A stretch of DNA of 64,000 nt from Fictibacillus barbaricus (lineage in GTDB: Bacteria; Bacillota; Bacilli; Bacillales; Fictibacillaceae). The number at the start of each line of letters is the position of its first letter. Position 1 is the first letter of the stretch. Below are positions 18,950-29,748 of the stretch, piece by piece. The DNA lies in NCBI RefSeq assembly GCF_014635025.1, contig NZ_BMCE01000003.1:1-64000 (forward strand), written 5' to 3'. Position numbers and translations under genes: made by a program. Below the pieces are notes generated by a model. That model was not told where the DNA came from. It made no database searches and saw nothing but the letters and a program-made list of their open reading frames with translations.

Positions 18950-19228
18950 GACTCGTGGATATATGGCTCAATTTCGTGAATATATGGCTCAAATTCGTGG
19001 ATATATGGCTCAATTTCGTGGATATATAGCCAAAACTTGTGGAATTAACCCAAAAATTTGTGGGATTACAGGCGGAATTCGCGGATGCGTGCACTTAAGT
19101 TAAAATTGGCATAATTTGTCGATTCGCCGATATATTGCCTAAACTCGCCGGATTATAGCTAAAACTCGCCGGAATAACTCAAAAATTTGCCGGATTAATA
19201 CCCGAATTTCTTGAATTAGTACGTTTTT
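18950..19228. repeat. Degenerate tandem array, exact 21-base period, about 12 units
   Basis: A core of TCGTGG or TCGCCG type starts at 18953, 18974, 18995, 19016, 19037, 19058 and 19079, then 19124, 19145, 19166, 19187 and 19208. Every step is 21 bases except one of 45 (two periods plus three). The first units contain ATATATGGCTCAA and later ones drift (GGAATTAACCC, GGATTATAGC). It fills the space between the yerC terminator and the convergent acetyltransferase. No protein is convincingly encoded. Confidence 0.8.
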
Positions 19229-19239
19229 AACCGTTTAAT

Positions 19240-19779
19240 CTATTGAAACTCATTCTTCATCAAGCTCATCTGGACTTGGTCGCGGCAGTTACCGCGAATC
19301 CATTCCCCCTGACGGACAACGCCCTCTGCCTGAAAGCCGAGCCGGCGGGCGAGCTTGATGCTTTTTTCATTTTGTACCGCAGCACGAAGCTCCACACGGT
19401 TAAGCATAAGTGTGTAATACGCGTACATAAGCATACTCCTAACAGCACGCTGAGCAATTCCATGCCCTTCAAATCCAGCACCTACCCAGTAACCGAGCAT
19501 CCCTGACTGATTGTGCCATTTTAGATCATATAAAGCCACTGACCCTGCAACTTGTCCCCGATACCAAATAAAGAGAACCACATCTGTTTGTTCTTTCATC
19601 TTTTTGTTTACCGTTTTGATAAACTGCTTCATTTCACCATGTGACTGTGTGTAATCTACCCAGCTGATCCAAGGACCAAGATGCTGCCGGGAATGCTCCA
19701 GCAGCCTATAAATGTTATCCGATTCTTTTACGTCTGCTTGTTTTAGCATGATTTCATCGTCAATATGCCACATAAGCAC
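19240..19779 (-). CDS. GNAT family N-acetyltransferase (RimJ/RimL type)
   Basis: An acetyl-CoA dependent acetyltransferase of about 179 residues. The GNAT fold is recognisable from LGYWVGAGFEGHGIAQRAVR, the acetyl-CoA loop, and from NRVELRAAVQNEKSIKLARRLGF, the C-terminal half of the fold. This pattern is that of RimL/YdaF-like enzymes, which modify ribosomal protein N-termini or small amines; the substrate here is unknown. GGAGGA sits six bases before a GTG at 19779, and an ATG at 19773 is the alternative. It converges with yerC. Confidence 0.85.
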   Translation of the reverse strand: MLMWHIDDEIMLKQADVKESDNIYRLLEHSRQHLGPWISWVDYTQSHGEMKQFIKTVNKKMKEQTDVVLFIWYRGQVAGSVALYDLKWHNQSGMLGYWVGAGFEGHGIAQRAVRSMLMYAYYTLMLNRVELRAAVQNEKSIKLARRLGFQAEGVVRQGEWIRGNCRDQVQMSLMKNEFQ

Positions 19780-19855
19780 AGGCATTCCTCCCAAAAAACA
19801 GTATGAACTTCACAATCTTTCCACATGATGAATCATAGAGTGAGAACTTTATTTT

Positions 19856-19864
19856 TGTTATAAT
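19856..19864 (+). promoter_or_regulatory. Extended -10 promoter of the pcrB leader
   Basis: TGTTATAAT at 19856-19864 combines a TGn extension with a perfect TATAAT. No good -35 is apparent, as expected for extended -10 promoters. Transcription would start near 19871. Confidence 0.6.
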
Positions 19865-19870
19865 GCAGAA

Positions 19871-20094
19871 GTACAGAATCGGCCTCTATAAATAGCAGGC
19901 ACGGGTTGTTTTTAACAGGGAGGCTCTGTTAATAGTTACTTTTGATTTTCCATAGGAAGAACGGAAACCTACTCCCTTGTCGCGGACGAACGGCCAAGCC
20001 TCCTCGTTCGTACCTCTACTTTAGGAGTCTTGGCAGCCCGTTTTTCTTGCCTGAGTGCCGCAGATTCCCTTACGCAATATCATTTAACAGAGCC
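19871..20094 (+). ncRNA. Structured leader RNA upstream of pcrB, family not recognised
   Basis: About 220 bases with strong pairing potential. Outer helices: GAATC (19876-19880)/GATTC (20063-20067), CAGGCA (19896-19901)/TGCCTG (20048-20053) and CGGGTTG (19902-19908)/CAGCCCG (20034-20040). An apical hairpin ACGAACG (19986-19992)/CGTTCGT (20005-20011) has a loop, 19994-20004, complementary to 20023-20033, so an H-type pseudoknot is possible. GGCTCTGTTAA (19922-19932) is fully complementary to 20084-20094, just before the pcrB ribosome site, and competes with a local hairpin. No terminator precedes pcrB. I cannot match it to a known riboswitch. A 6S-like RNA is possible by size only. Confidence 0.5.
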
Positions 20095-20114
20095 AACATG
20101 AAAGGAAGAACACG

Positions 20115-20807
20115 ATGTTTGATTATCGAAAATGGAAGCATGTGTTTAAGCTTGACCCAGATAAAGAGATCAGCGACAGCGACCTTGAATCGATTTGTGA
20201 GAGCGGAACGGATGCTGTTATCGTTGGCGGATCTGAAGGGGTTACGCTTGATAACACATTGGATCTTATGTCAAGAATCCGCAGATATGCGGTTCCTTGT
20301 GTGCTTGAAGTTTCCAACATTGAATCTCTCACACCAGGATTCGATTTTTACTATATACCTACCGTATTGAATGCGAAGGATGCTAACTATATAACAGGAC
20401 TGCATACACAAGCACTAAAAGAATACGGTGACATCATGAACTGGGATGAGATCATTACAGAAGGCTACTGTATCTTGAACCAGGATTGTACGGCAGCCGA
20501 ACGCTCGAGTGCAGACGCTGACCTAACGGCAGATGATGTTGTAGCATATGCCCGCTTGGCTGAAAAAATGTTTCAGCTTCCTATCTTTTATTTGGAATAC
20601 AGCGGAACGTATGGAGATGTAAATATCGTTAAACAAGTTAAGGGTGTATTAGAGAATACGGTTCTTTATTATGGAGGCGGTATAACATCTGCTGAACAAG
20701 CAAGTGAGATGGCCGAGTTTGCTGATACGGTTGTTGTAGGAAACGTTTTGTATGATGACTTACAAGCAGCGATTGAAACGGTAGAAGCCGTTAAGAACAA
20801 AGGTTGA
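20115..20807 (+). CDS. pcrB: PcrB, heptaprenylglyceryl phosphate synthase
   Basis: TIM-barrel prenyltransferase that joins heptaprenyl diphosphate to sn-glycerol-1-phosphate to make an archaeal-type ether lipid precursor in Bacillales. The 230-residue protein has [11 protein letters not shown] and [14 protein letters not shown], the phosphate-binding segments of the family. AAAGGAAG precedes the ATG at 20115. It is followed by pcrA in the order known from B. subtilis and has a long structured leader. Confidence 0.93.
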   Translation: MFDYRKWKHVFKLDPDKEISDSDLESICESGTDAVIVGGSEGVTLDNTLDLMSRIRRYAVPCVLEVSNIESLTPGFDFYYIPTVLNAKDANYITGLHTQALKEYGDIMNWDEIITEGYCILNQDCTAAERSSADADLTADDVVAYARLAEKMFQLPIFYLEYSGTYGDVNIVKQVKGVLENTVLYYGGGITSAEQASEMAEFADTVVVGNVLYDDLQAAIETVEAVKNKG

Positions 20808-20868
20808 TAAAATCTTTAAAATAAGTAACAATAAAAACAAGAATATATGTTCGGGCGGTGAAATAGAG

Positions 20869-23118
20869 ATGAGTATGCATCAAATGATTGAAAAGCTGTT
20901 AACAGGACTGAATCCTGAGCAAAAAGCAGCGGTAAAACATACAGACGGGCCATTGCTTTTAATGGCTGGGGCGGGAAGCGGTAAGACAAGAGTGTTAACT
21001 CATCGTATCGCTTATTTAATGATGGAAAAAGAAGTGGCGCCATGGAACATCCTGGCGATCACGTTTACGAATAAAGCAGCAAGAGAGATGAAGGAAAGGG
21101 TTGCGAAGATAACGGGACCTGTAGCTGAAGAGATTTGGATCTCAACCTTCCACTCGATGTGCGTGCGTATTTTACGCCGTGATATCGATCGTATCGGAAT
21201 CAACCGTAACTTTACGATCCTAGATTCGACAGATCAATTGTCGGTAGTAAAAGCAGTATTGAAAGATTTGAACTATGATCCGAAAAAGTACGAGCCTCGC
21301 GGAATTTTAAGCGCGATCTCATCTTTGAAAAATGAATTGAAGACAGCAGCTGATTTTGCGAAAGTAGCGAATGGACACTTTGAAGGTGTGGTAAAGGAAG
21401 TCTATGAAGGGTACGAGAAGCGTCTCAGAAAGAATCAAGCGTTAGATTTTGACGACCTGATCATGACGACGATCCACCTTTTTGCAAAAGTGCCTGAAGT
21501 GCTGGAATTCTATCAGCGCAAGTTCCAATATATTCACGTGGATGAGTATCAAGATACGAACCGCGCACAATACATGCTTGTAAAGATGCTTGCTGACCGT
21601 TTCCGCAACCTTTGTGTTGTAGGGGATTCCGATCAGTCGATCTACGGCTGGCGCGGAGCAGACATCGCAAACATTCTATCTTTTGAAAAAGACTATAATG
21701 ATGCAGAAGTCATTTTATTAGAGCAAAACTATCGTTCTACGAAAAAGATTCTGCATGCAGCCAACAAAGTAATCGAAAACAATATGAACCGAAAGCCAAA
21801 GAACCTTTGGACAGATAATACGGATGGAGCAAGCATCACGTATTATCAAGGAGACGATGAGCAGGGCGAAAGCTACTACGTAACAGGCAAGATCCGTGAA
21901 GCCGTGTCCTCTGGCAAACGTTCTTACAACGATATTGCCATTCTATACAGAACGAACGCGCAGTCCCGTGTTATAGAGGAAGTTTTGATGAAGTCGAACA
22001 TTCCGTATAACATCGTCGGCGGCACAAAGTTCTATGACAGAAAAGAGATTAAAGACATCTTAGCGTACCTCCGTCTTATTTCGAATCCAGACGATGACAT
22101 TTCGCTGCAGCGTATCGTAAATGTACCAAAGCGTGGGATCGGTGCATCTTCTATGGAAAAAGTGGCGCAATATGCTGCTGCTAATGATCTATCTATGTAT
22201 CAAGCACTTTTAGAAGTTGAGCAGATCGGCCTTAGCGCTCGTGCGACAAATAGCTTAAAAGAGTTTACTGACTTTGTCACGAACTGGACGCGTCAGCAGG
22301 AATATCTGTCGGTCACAGAGCTCGTGGAAGAAGTTTTATCCAAAACAGGGTATAGAGAAGCTTTAAAAGCAGAGAAAACGATCGAAGCACAAAGCCGTTT
22401 AGAGAACATAGATGAATTTATTTCCGTTACGACGGATTTTGAAAAAAGACAGGAAGACAAATCATTGATTGCCTTCTTAACTGATCTGGCGCTCGTTGCT
22501 GACATCGATAAACTTGATGAAGATAAAGCGGCAGAAGATAAGCCGAAGGAAGCGGTTGTACTAATGACCCTCCACTCTGCAAAAGGGCTGGAGTTTCCTG
22601 TTGTCTTTCTAATGGGCTTAGAGGAAGGTGTGTTCCCTCATAGCCGCGCTCTTTTTGAAGAAAATGAGATGGAAGAGGAACGCCGTTTAGCATACGTAGG
22701 AATCACGCGTGCTGAAGAAGAGCTCTTCTTAACAAATGCCAGAATGCGTACGCTGTATGGCCGTACGACAACGAATCCCGAATCACGATTTATCGCTGAG
22801 ATTCCAGATGATCTTATTGAAGCAGAAGTGAAAGAAAAGCCTTCTGTTCCTTGGGGTGCAGGGGCCCGATCTGGAGGAGGCTCTACGCCATCCTTCATGA
22901 ATCCGAAAAAGAAAACTGTTACACCTGTCTATCAATCTTCTGGCGGGGAAAAACTGGATTGGAGAGTAGGCGACAAAGTTAAACACCGTAAATGGGAAAC
23001 GGGAACGGTTGTAAGCATGCGTGGTGAAGGTGATTCACTTGAACTGGATATCGCATTCCCGCAGCCAGTTGGTGTTAAAAGACTGCTTGCTAAATTTGCC
23101 CCTATTGAAAAAGCGTAA
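20869..23118 (+). CDS. pcrA: PcrA, ATP-dependent DNA helicase
   Basis: Superfamily 1A 3'-5' helicase for repair, plasmid rolling-circle replication and removal of proteins from DNA. It has 749 residues. Walker A is AGAGSGKT at about 33-40, motif II contains DEYQDTN, motif [17 protein letters not shown], and motif [18 protein letters not shown] and YVGITRAEE. The C-terminal tail ([16 protein letters not shown]) is the Tudor-like RNA polymerase-binding domain of Gram-positive PcrA. The start at 20869 has a modest GGTG site; an ATG at 20875 is also possible. Confidence 0.97.
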   Translation: MSMHQMIEKLLTGLNPEQKAAVKHTDGPLLLMAGAGSGKTRVLTHRIAYLMMEKEVAPWNILAITFTNKAAREMKERVAKITGPVAEEIWISTFHSMCVRILRRDIDRIGINRNFTILDSTDQLSVVKAVLKDLNYDPKKYEPRGILSAISSLKNELKTAADFAKVANGHFEGVVKEVYEGYEKRLRKNQALDFDDLIMTTIHLFAKVPEVLEFYQRKFQYIHVDEYQDTNRAQYMLVKMLADRFRNLCVVGDSDQSIYGWRGADIANILSFEKDYNDAEVILLEQNYRSTKKILHAANKVIENNMNRKPKNLWTDNTDGASITYYQGDDEQGESYYVTGKIREAVSSGKRSYNDIAILYRTNAQSRVIEEVLMKSNIPYNIVGGTKFYDRKEIKDILAYLRLISNPDDDISLQRIVNVPKRGIGASSMEKVAQYAAANDLSMYQALLEVEQIGLSARATNSLKEFTDFVTNWTRQQEYLSVTELVEEVLSKTGYREALKAEKTIEAQSRLENIDEFISVTTDFEKRQEDKSLIAFLTDLALVADIDKLDEDKAAEDKPKEAVVLMTLHSAKGLEFPVVFLMGLEEGVFPHSRALFEENEMEEERRLAYVGITRAEEELFLTNARMRTLYGRTTTNPESRFIAEIPDDLIEAEVKEKPSVPWGAGARSGGGSTPSFMNPKKKTVTPVYQSSGGEKLDWRVGDKVKHRKWETGTVVSMRGEGDSLELDIAFPQPVGVKRLLAKFAPIEKA

Positions 23119-25143
<2,025 letters not shown>

Positions 25144-25185
25144 GATTGGCGGGAGCTAACCAACCATACTAGAGGAGTGTCCGTA

Positions 25186-26397
25186 ATGATGAAACGGGTG
25201 GGACTCCTTTTCTTAAGCCTTTTACTCGTTTTGACTGGCTGTCTGGGTGGAGATGAGCTGGAAAAAGAAGAGAAGGTTGTGCAAGAAAAGGGGAAGAAAG
25301 ATGAGAAAGCGATTATAACTGGAGAAATTAATACGGGGGAAAAGTACTATCGAAGCATTTCTCCGTTTGAGCCGGGCGGGGCACGTGGTGTTATTCGCTA
25401 TGGTGTAGATAATCGTCTTGATATAAACGAGTTTGAGATGGGCTTGATGCGCATCGCACAGGGTACATTCAGCACAGATAAGTATGTTTTTCAAGAAGGC
25501 CAGCATCTGAATGAGTCAACCGTAACCAATTGGCTTAAAAGAGCTGATGAAGAACCGGGCAAGAGCAAGAGTGATTTAGATCAAACCGGCTTAAATCCTA
25601 AATTAGGTGTGAAAGTCGATGAGAGTGATGGACAATACGTCGACAAAATGCTTGAAGCCAATAAAAATAATCCGAAGTATCTTTCATTCGTACTAGAGCA
25701 CAATTATTTAGTTCAAAGCGGTGACAATAAAGTAAAGCTTGGCGGTGTCGTTATAGGTTTATCTTTTAACTCAACGTATTATTATGATGTAAATAAAGAT
25801 AGCTTAATCTATCCAGGTGAAGTGAAACTGGACCGCGAAAAAGTTCAAGAAGAAGCTAAAAAAATGGCGGAACAAGTTGCCAGCCGTCTGCGTACCGATC
25901 CAAAGCTTAAGGATGTTCCGATCGTAGTTGCTCTTTATCAAGAAGAAGAACGTGATTCTGTTACGCCTGGAAACTTCTTTGCAACAGGAGTTGTAAAGAA
26001 GGGCAGCAATTCGATCAGTTCTTGGGAAGACGTAGATGAAGACTATCTGTTATTCCCGTCAGACACGGCTTCGAAAAAGAAGCGCAGTGACTACGAGAAG
26101 TTCACAACGTTTAAATCAAGTGTGCAGGAGTATTTCCCGAACTTTATCGGAGTGATCGGTAAAGGTTTCTATAAAGACGGAAACCTGGAGCGAATGACGA
26201 TTGAGATCCCTGTTCAGTTCCGTGGTAAGGCAGAGATCATCTCGTTTACTCAGTTTGTTGCGACTTCCGCGTTGGGAGAGCTGCCGAATGTACCGGTGGA
26301 AGTGTACATTGGTTCAGCTGTCGACCAACCTGAGGCGCTGATCGTAAAAGATGAAACAACACAAGAGGAGCCTTTTGTGCATATTTACCGTAAGTAA
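25186..26397 (+). CDS. camS: CamS family sex pheromone lipoprotein (YerH)
   Basis: A 403-residue lipoprotein. The signal peptide ends in LTGC, with Cys19 as the lipid attachment site. The mature part (ISPFEPGGARGVIRYG) is the CamS domain, named after the precursor of an enterococcal plasmid pheromone; its physiological role in Bacillus is not known. GAGGAG at 25172-25177 is eight bases before the ATG at 25186, so I reject the earlier in-frame GTG. Last gene of the pcrB-pcrA-ligA-camS unit. Confidence 0.9.
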   Translation: MMKRVGLLFLSLLLVLTGCLGGDELEKEEKVVQEKGKKDEKAIITGEINTGEKYYRSISPFEPGGARGVIRYGVDNRLDINEFEMGLMRIAQGTFSTDKYVFQEGQHLNESTVTNWLKRADEEPGKSKSDLDQTGLNPKLGVKVDESDGQYVDKMLEANKNNPKYLSFVLEHNYLVQSGDNKVKLGGVVIGLSFNSTYYYDVNKDSLIYPGEVKLDREKVQEEAKKMAEQVASRLRTDPKLKDVPIVVALYQEEERDSVTPGNFFATGVVKKGSNSISSWEDVDEDYLLFPSDTASKKKRSDYEKFTTFKSSVQEYFPNFIGVIGKGFYKDGNLERMTIEIPVQFRGKAEIISFTQFVATSALGELPNVPVEVYIGSAVDQPEALIVKDETTQEEPFVHIYRK

Positions 26398-26411
26398 GGT
26401 TTAATAGTGAA

Positions 26412-26442
26412 CCCCGCTGACTAATGATCAGCGGGTTTTTTT
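26412..26442 (+). terminator. camS terminator
   Basis: CCCGCTGA (26413-26420) pairs with TCAGCGGG (26428-26435), followed by seven T residues. The spacer from here to 26673 shows nothing else recognisable. Confidence 0.92.
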
Positions 26443-26673
26443 GTGGGAGTGTGTGGTAGGTTGCTGCTGGTGTGGGAAGCCCTGTTTAACGCATATGGAA
26501 AATCATTCCTTTAAAGAAATTAATTTTATGCAAAATACATATTTATTCGTACTTCCTGCCAAATTTCATTTCAAACTTCACTAAATCCTATTAATCATTC
26601 ATCTTAAAGAAAGAAGATGCACAAGATACCCTACACCCCTTGAAAATAAAGAATTCTGACTATTTCAGTTTGT

Positions 26674-26702
26674 TTGAAGAAAGAGCAATATTCATGTAGA
26701 AT
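26674..26702 (+). promoter_or_regulatory. Promoter of the semialdehyde dehydrogenase gene
   Basis: TTGAAG at 26674-26679 and TAGAAT at 26697-26702 are separated by 17 bases, a good sigma-A match. Confidence 0.7.
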
Positions 26703-26723
26703 GAACGTGGGAAAACCAAATAA

Positions 26724-26737
26724 TGAAAACGCTTTAA
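26724..26737. promoter_or_regulatory. CcpA cre site
   Basis: TGAAAACGCTTTAA fits the cre consensus TGWAANCGNTNWCA at 13 of 14 positions. It lies between the promoter and the ribosome-binding site, where bound CcpA would block elongation. Carbon catabolite repression is therefore likely. Confidence 0.7.
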
Positions 26738-26754
26738 TAGGAGGGGAATTAATT

Positions 26755-28302
26755 ATGACACGTGAATACCGTCATGAACCATTTATGGATTTTTCAGTTC
26801 CTGCAAACAAGGAAGCTTATGAAGAAGGCTTGAAAGTTATTAATTCCAAGCTTGGACAAGAGTTTCCGCTTGTTATCGGCAGTGAAAAAATCACGACTGA
26901 CGAAAAGATTGTTTCTATAAATCCAGCTAACAAAGAAGAAGTGATTGGATCTGTTTCCAAAGCGACTCAAGATCATGCTGAGCAAGCGATGCAAGCAGCA
27001 TTAACGGCTTTCGAATCCTGGAAAAAGTGGGATCCTGAGCACCGTGCGAACATCTTGTTCCGTGCAGCAGCGATCATCCGCCGTCGTAAATATGAATTCT
27101 CCGCTATGCTTACGAAAGAAGCAGGTAAGCCATGGAAAGAAGCAGACGCTGATACAGCTGAAGCTATCGACTTTTTAGAATACTATGCACGCCAAGCGAT
27201 CAAGCTTAAAGCTGGACAACCAGTTGTTAGCCGTGACGGCGAAATCAATAAGTTTAACTATATTCCACTTGGAGTAGGTATCGTTATCTCTCCATTTAAC
27301 TTCCCGTTTGCGATCATGGCAGGTACTGCAGCAGCTGCGTTCGTTTCTGGTAACACGGTATTGTTGAAGCCAGCGAACTCAACTCCAATTATCGCAGCAA
27401 TGTTCGTTCAAGTAATGGAAGAAGCAGGACTTCCTGCAGGCGTACTTAACTACGTTCCTGGTAGCGGAGCAGAAATCGGTGACTACCTGGTAGACCACCC
27501 GAAAACTCGTTTCGTATCATTCACAGGTTCTCGTGAAGTAGGCTGCCGTATCTATGAGCGCGCAGCTAAAGTACACCCTGGCCAAATCTGGTTAAAGCGT
27601 GTAATAGCTGAAATGGGTGGGAAAGACACAGTTGTTGTTGACCGTGATGCTGATCTTGAATTAGCAGCTAGCTCAATCGTTTACTCGGCATTCGGATTCT
27701 CTGGACAAAAATGTTCTGCAGGATCTCGTGCAGTCATCCACCAAGACGTTTACGACGAAGTTCTAGAAAAAGCTGTAGCTCTTACTAAGACTCTAACAGT
27801 GGGTAACCCTGAAGAAGTTGGAACATACATGGGGCCAGTAATCGACCAAGCTTCTTTTAACAAGATCATGAAATACATCGAGATTGGTAAAGAAGAAGGC
27901 CGTCTGATGACTGGTGGAGAAGGAGACGACTCTAAAGGTTACTTCATTCAGCCTACAATTTTCGCTGATGTTGATGAAAAAGCTCGCTTGATGCAAGAAG
28001 AAATCTTCGGACCGGTTGTAGCGATTTGTAAAGCACGTGACTTCGATCACATGTTGGAAATTGCAAACAACACTGAATATGGTCTAACTGGTGCACTTCT
28101 TTCTAACAACCGTGAGCACATCGAACGCGCTCGTGAAGAGTTCCACGTAGGTAACTTCTATATCAACCGTGGATGTACAGGTGCGATCGTTGGATACCAG
28201 CCGTTCGGCGGATTCAACATGTCTGGAACTGACTCAAAAGCAGGCGGACCAGACTACCTAACGCTTCACATGCAAGCAAAAACAACTTCAGAAACACTTT
28301 AA
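26755..28302 (+). CDS. pruA: L-glutamate gamma-semialdehyde dehydrogenase (RocA/PruA)
   Basis: NAD-dependent aldehyde dehydrogenase that oxidises glutamate-5-semialdehyde to glutamate, the second step of proline and arginine breakdown. The 515-residue protein has the active-site Cys320 in [12 protein letters not shown] and Glu286 in [17 protein letters not shown] and FTGSREVG match the cofactor site. AGGAGGGG eight bases before the ATG at 26755 sets the start, although the frame is open further upstream. It stands alone, without a proline dehydrogenase gene, between two terminators and under an apparent cre site. Confidence 0.95.
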   Translation: MTREYRHEPFMDFSVPANKEAYEEGLKVINSKLGQEFPLVIGSEKITTDEKIVSINPANKEEVIGSVSKATQDHAEQAMQAALTAFESWKKWDPEHRANILFRAAAIIRRRKYEFSAMLTKEAGKPWKEADADTAEAIDFLEYYARQAIKLKAGQPVVSRDGEINKFNYIPLGVGIVISPFNFPFAIMAGTAAAAFVSGNTVLLKPANSTPIIAAMFVQVMEEAGLPAGVLNYVPGSGAEIGDYLVDHPKTRFVSFTGSREVGCRIYERAAKVHPGQIWLKRVIAEMGGKDTVVVDRDADLELAASSIVYSAFGFSGQKCSAGSRAVIHQDVYDEVLEKAVALTKTLTVGNPEEVGTYMGPVIDQASFNKIMKYIEIGKEEGRLMTGGEGDDSKGYFIQPTIFADVDEKARLMQEEIFGPVVAICKARDFDHMLEIANNTEYGLTGALLSNNREHIERAREEFHVGNFYINRGCTGAIVGYQPFGGFNMSGTDSKAGGPDYLTLHMQAKTTSETL

Positions 28303-28313
28303 TCGCGTAATAG

Positions 28314-28345
28314 AAGCCCTTTCTCGACTGAGAGAGGGCTTTTTG
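28314..28345 (+). terminator. Terminator of the dehydrogenase gene
   Basis: AAGCCCTTTCTC (28314-28325) pairs with GAGAGAGGGCTT (28330-28341), one G-U pair, followed by T residues. Confidence 0.92.
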
Positions 28346-28466
28346 TTTGGTGAAATTCGATTTATAAGTCTTCGTAAGAATTTCCCATTCGCGTACAAAA
28401 AAATGGATTATACACACCGCTTCAGGAAAGGTTAATCTTATAACGATATGGAAGCAGGTGTTTAGG

Positions 28467-28823
28467 ATGTCAAAGGATAAAGAGCGAAAGAAGAGTCTTC
28501 CAGACGTCGATATTGACAATACGATGCCGCATCAGATCAGCTCTCCAGACTTCAAAGAAACAGGTATGGAGATGGAAGCGCCATTTATTAACGAACATGG
28601 TGTTGTGATCGGTGACAGCTTTTATGACTCTGAGAATTCACCGCTTAATAACTGGAGTACGGATACAGATCCAGAGATCATGTCTGGCGATGAGTGGGTA
28701 CATCCCACAAATGATATCGGATGGAACACAACGGAGAACCGAGAGCTTATCGAAAAGAAGATCAAGCCAAAAGACGGCCAATTTCAGCATCCGACAAAGG
28801 ATACAAGCTACAGCAGCGATTGA
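28467..28823 (+). CDS. DUF3905-like hypothetical protein
   Basis: A 118-residue acidic, hydrophilic protein without membrane segments. The motifs NTMPHQISSPDF near the N-terminus and WNTTENRELIE in the second half resemble DUF3905, a Bacillales family of unknown function. That assignment is from memory and only moderately certain. AGCAGGTG at 28453-28460 suits the ATG at 28467 better than the in-frame GTG at 28458. It is a single-gene unit with its own terminator. Confidence 0.75.
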   Translation: MSKDKERKKSLPDVDIDNTMPHQISSPDFKETGMEMEAPFINEHGVVIGDSFYDSENSPLNNWSTDTDPEIMSGDEWVHPTNDIGWNTTENRELIEKKIKPKDGQFQHPTKDTSYSSD

Positions 28824-28824
28824 G

Positions 28825-28850
28825 ACACCTGGACTCGCCGGGTGTTTTTC
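28825..28850 (+). terminator. Terminator
   Basis: ACACCTGG (28825-28832) pairs with CCGGGTGT (28838-28845), followed by T residues. Confidence 0.88.
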
Positions 28851-28906
28851 TTTTTGTGGAAGTAACTCTGTAGTAAGATGAAGATAATATAAGAGGAGGT
28901 ATAAAC

Positions 28907-29161
28907 ATGGCATACTACGCAGCAATTTTACATATGGAAAAACCGGAGCTTAACCAAGAATTTCGTCAGGCACATCTAGACTATCTGCAAGACCTTGTTG
29001 CTCAAGACAAGGTTCATCTTAAGGGACCATTCCTAGACGGAGCAGGCGGTATGGTGGTTTACAAAGCCGAGTCACTGGACGAAGCGAAAACAATAGCACA
29101 AGAAGATCCTTACGTAAAAGAAGGTGTTCGCCGCTTAGAACTGCATGAGTGGGGAATCTAA
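28907..29161 (+). CDS. YciI family protein
   Basis: An 84-residue soluble protein of the YciI/YCII alpha-beta fold. The HLDYLQDLVAQDKVHLKGPF segment carries the conserved His and Asp of the family, and EDPYVKEGVRRLELHEWG is the usual C-terminal strand. Family members may be small hydrolase-like or transcription-associated proteins, and the substrate is unknown. GAGGAGGT lies just upstream of the ATG. The gene is monocistronic. Confidence 0.88.
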   Translation: MAYYAAILHMEKPELNQEFRQAHLDYLQDLVAQDKVHLKGPFLDGAGGMVVYKAESLDEAKTIAQEDPYVKEGVRRLELHEWGI

Positions 29162-29172
29162 AGTAGGGTGAG

Positions 29173-29204
29173 GCCGGTTCAGCTTAGGTTGAATCGGCTT
29201 TTCT
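29173..29204 (+). terminator. Terminator
   Basis: GCCGGTTCAGC at 29173 onward pairs with GTTGAATCGGC (29188-29198), with G-U and A-C imperfections, followed by TTTTCTT. Confidence 0.8.
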
Positions 29205-29231
29205 TCTGCCAAAAAGTATCGAATTTTTGTC

Positions 29232-29368
29232 GAACGACCTATATTTTTTAAATAAGACTTAATCGCATCCTGTTTTGACTTAATTTTTCGTAATAAGACT
29301 TAATTGTCTTTCGAATCGACCCAATCGCCCTCAAAAATGACTCAATTTCGTGAATGTTTCGTCCTCAA
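29232..29368. repeat. Degenerate tandem array, 20-21 base period
   Basis: A GACTTAA-type core recurs with its G at 29236, 29256, 29277, 29297, 29318, 29339 and possibly 29361. Steps are 20, 21, 20, 21, 21 and 22. The unit sequence differs from the other arrays except for the shared ACTCAATTTCGTGAAT near 29340, which resembles units at 18970. Confidence 0.6.
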
Positions 29369-29442
29369 GTTGCCTACACTGCAAGCTTTTTGTTATCATC
29401 AGAATAATACTTTTGGTATAAGAAGTCTTGGAGGTGGCGTGC

Positions 29443-29733
29443 TTGTCTCGAATTTCGAAAGATCAAGTGAAACACGTGGCACATTTAGCCAGGTTAGCCG
29501 TTACGGAAGAAGAAGCCGAAATGCTGACCGAACAATTAGATAAAATTATCGGGTTTGCTGAAGAACTGAACGAACTCGACACAGATTACGTGGAGCCGAC
29601 TACACACGTTTTGGAACTGAAGAATGTCCTTCGTGAAGACGAAGTAAGAAATTCCGTATCAGTGGATGAGGCGATGAAAAATGCGCCGGCACAAAAGGAC
29701 GGCCAGTTTAAAGTTCCAAACATTTTGGAGTAG
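29443..29733 (+). CDS. gatC: GatC, amidotransferase subunit C
   Basis: Small subunit of the Asp-tRNA(Asn)/Glu-tRNA(Gln) amidotransferase. It wraps around GatA and stabilises the complex. At 96 residues it starts [18 protein letters not shown], like B. subtilis GatC. The start is the TTG at 29443, six bases after GGAGGTG; the more upstream TTG at 29428 overlaps that ribosome site. First gene of gatCAB. Confidence 0.95.
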   Translation: MSRISKDQVKHVAHLARLAVTEEEAEMLTEQLDKIIGFAEELNELDTDYVEPTTHVLELKNVLREDEVRNSVSVDEAMKNAPAQKDGQFKVPNILE

Positions 29734-29748
29734 GAGGAAACACCGCGT

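Noticed and set aside
18810-19094. Minus-strand frame with heptad-like repeats (LSHIST type)
   Set aside because: The peptide repeat is a by-product of the 21-base DNA period. The frame ends in antisense to yerC and its terminator and has no ribosome site.
18950-19228. CRISPR array
   Set aside because: Units are contiguous and degenerate, without identical repeats or unique spacers, and no cas genes are near. The same applies to the other phased arrays.
19942-20370. Plus-strand open frame across the pcrB leader
   Set aside because: It lacks a ribosome site, overlaps pcrB out of frame and covers the strong RNA helices.
28612-28925. Alternative frames over the DUF3905-like gene
   Set aside because: They overlap the annotated gene and its terminator and lack ribosome sites. 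The annotated frame has the plausible conserved motifs.
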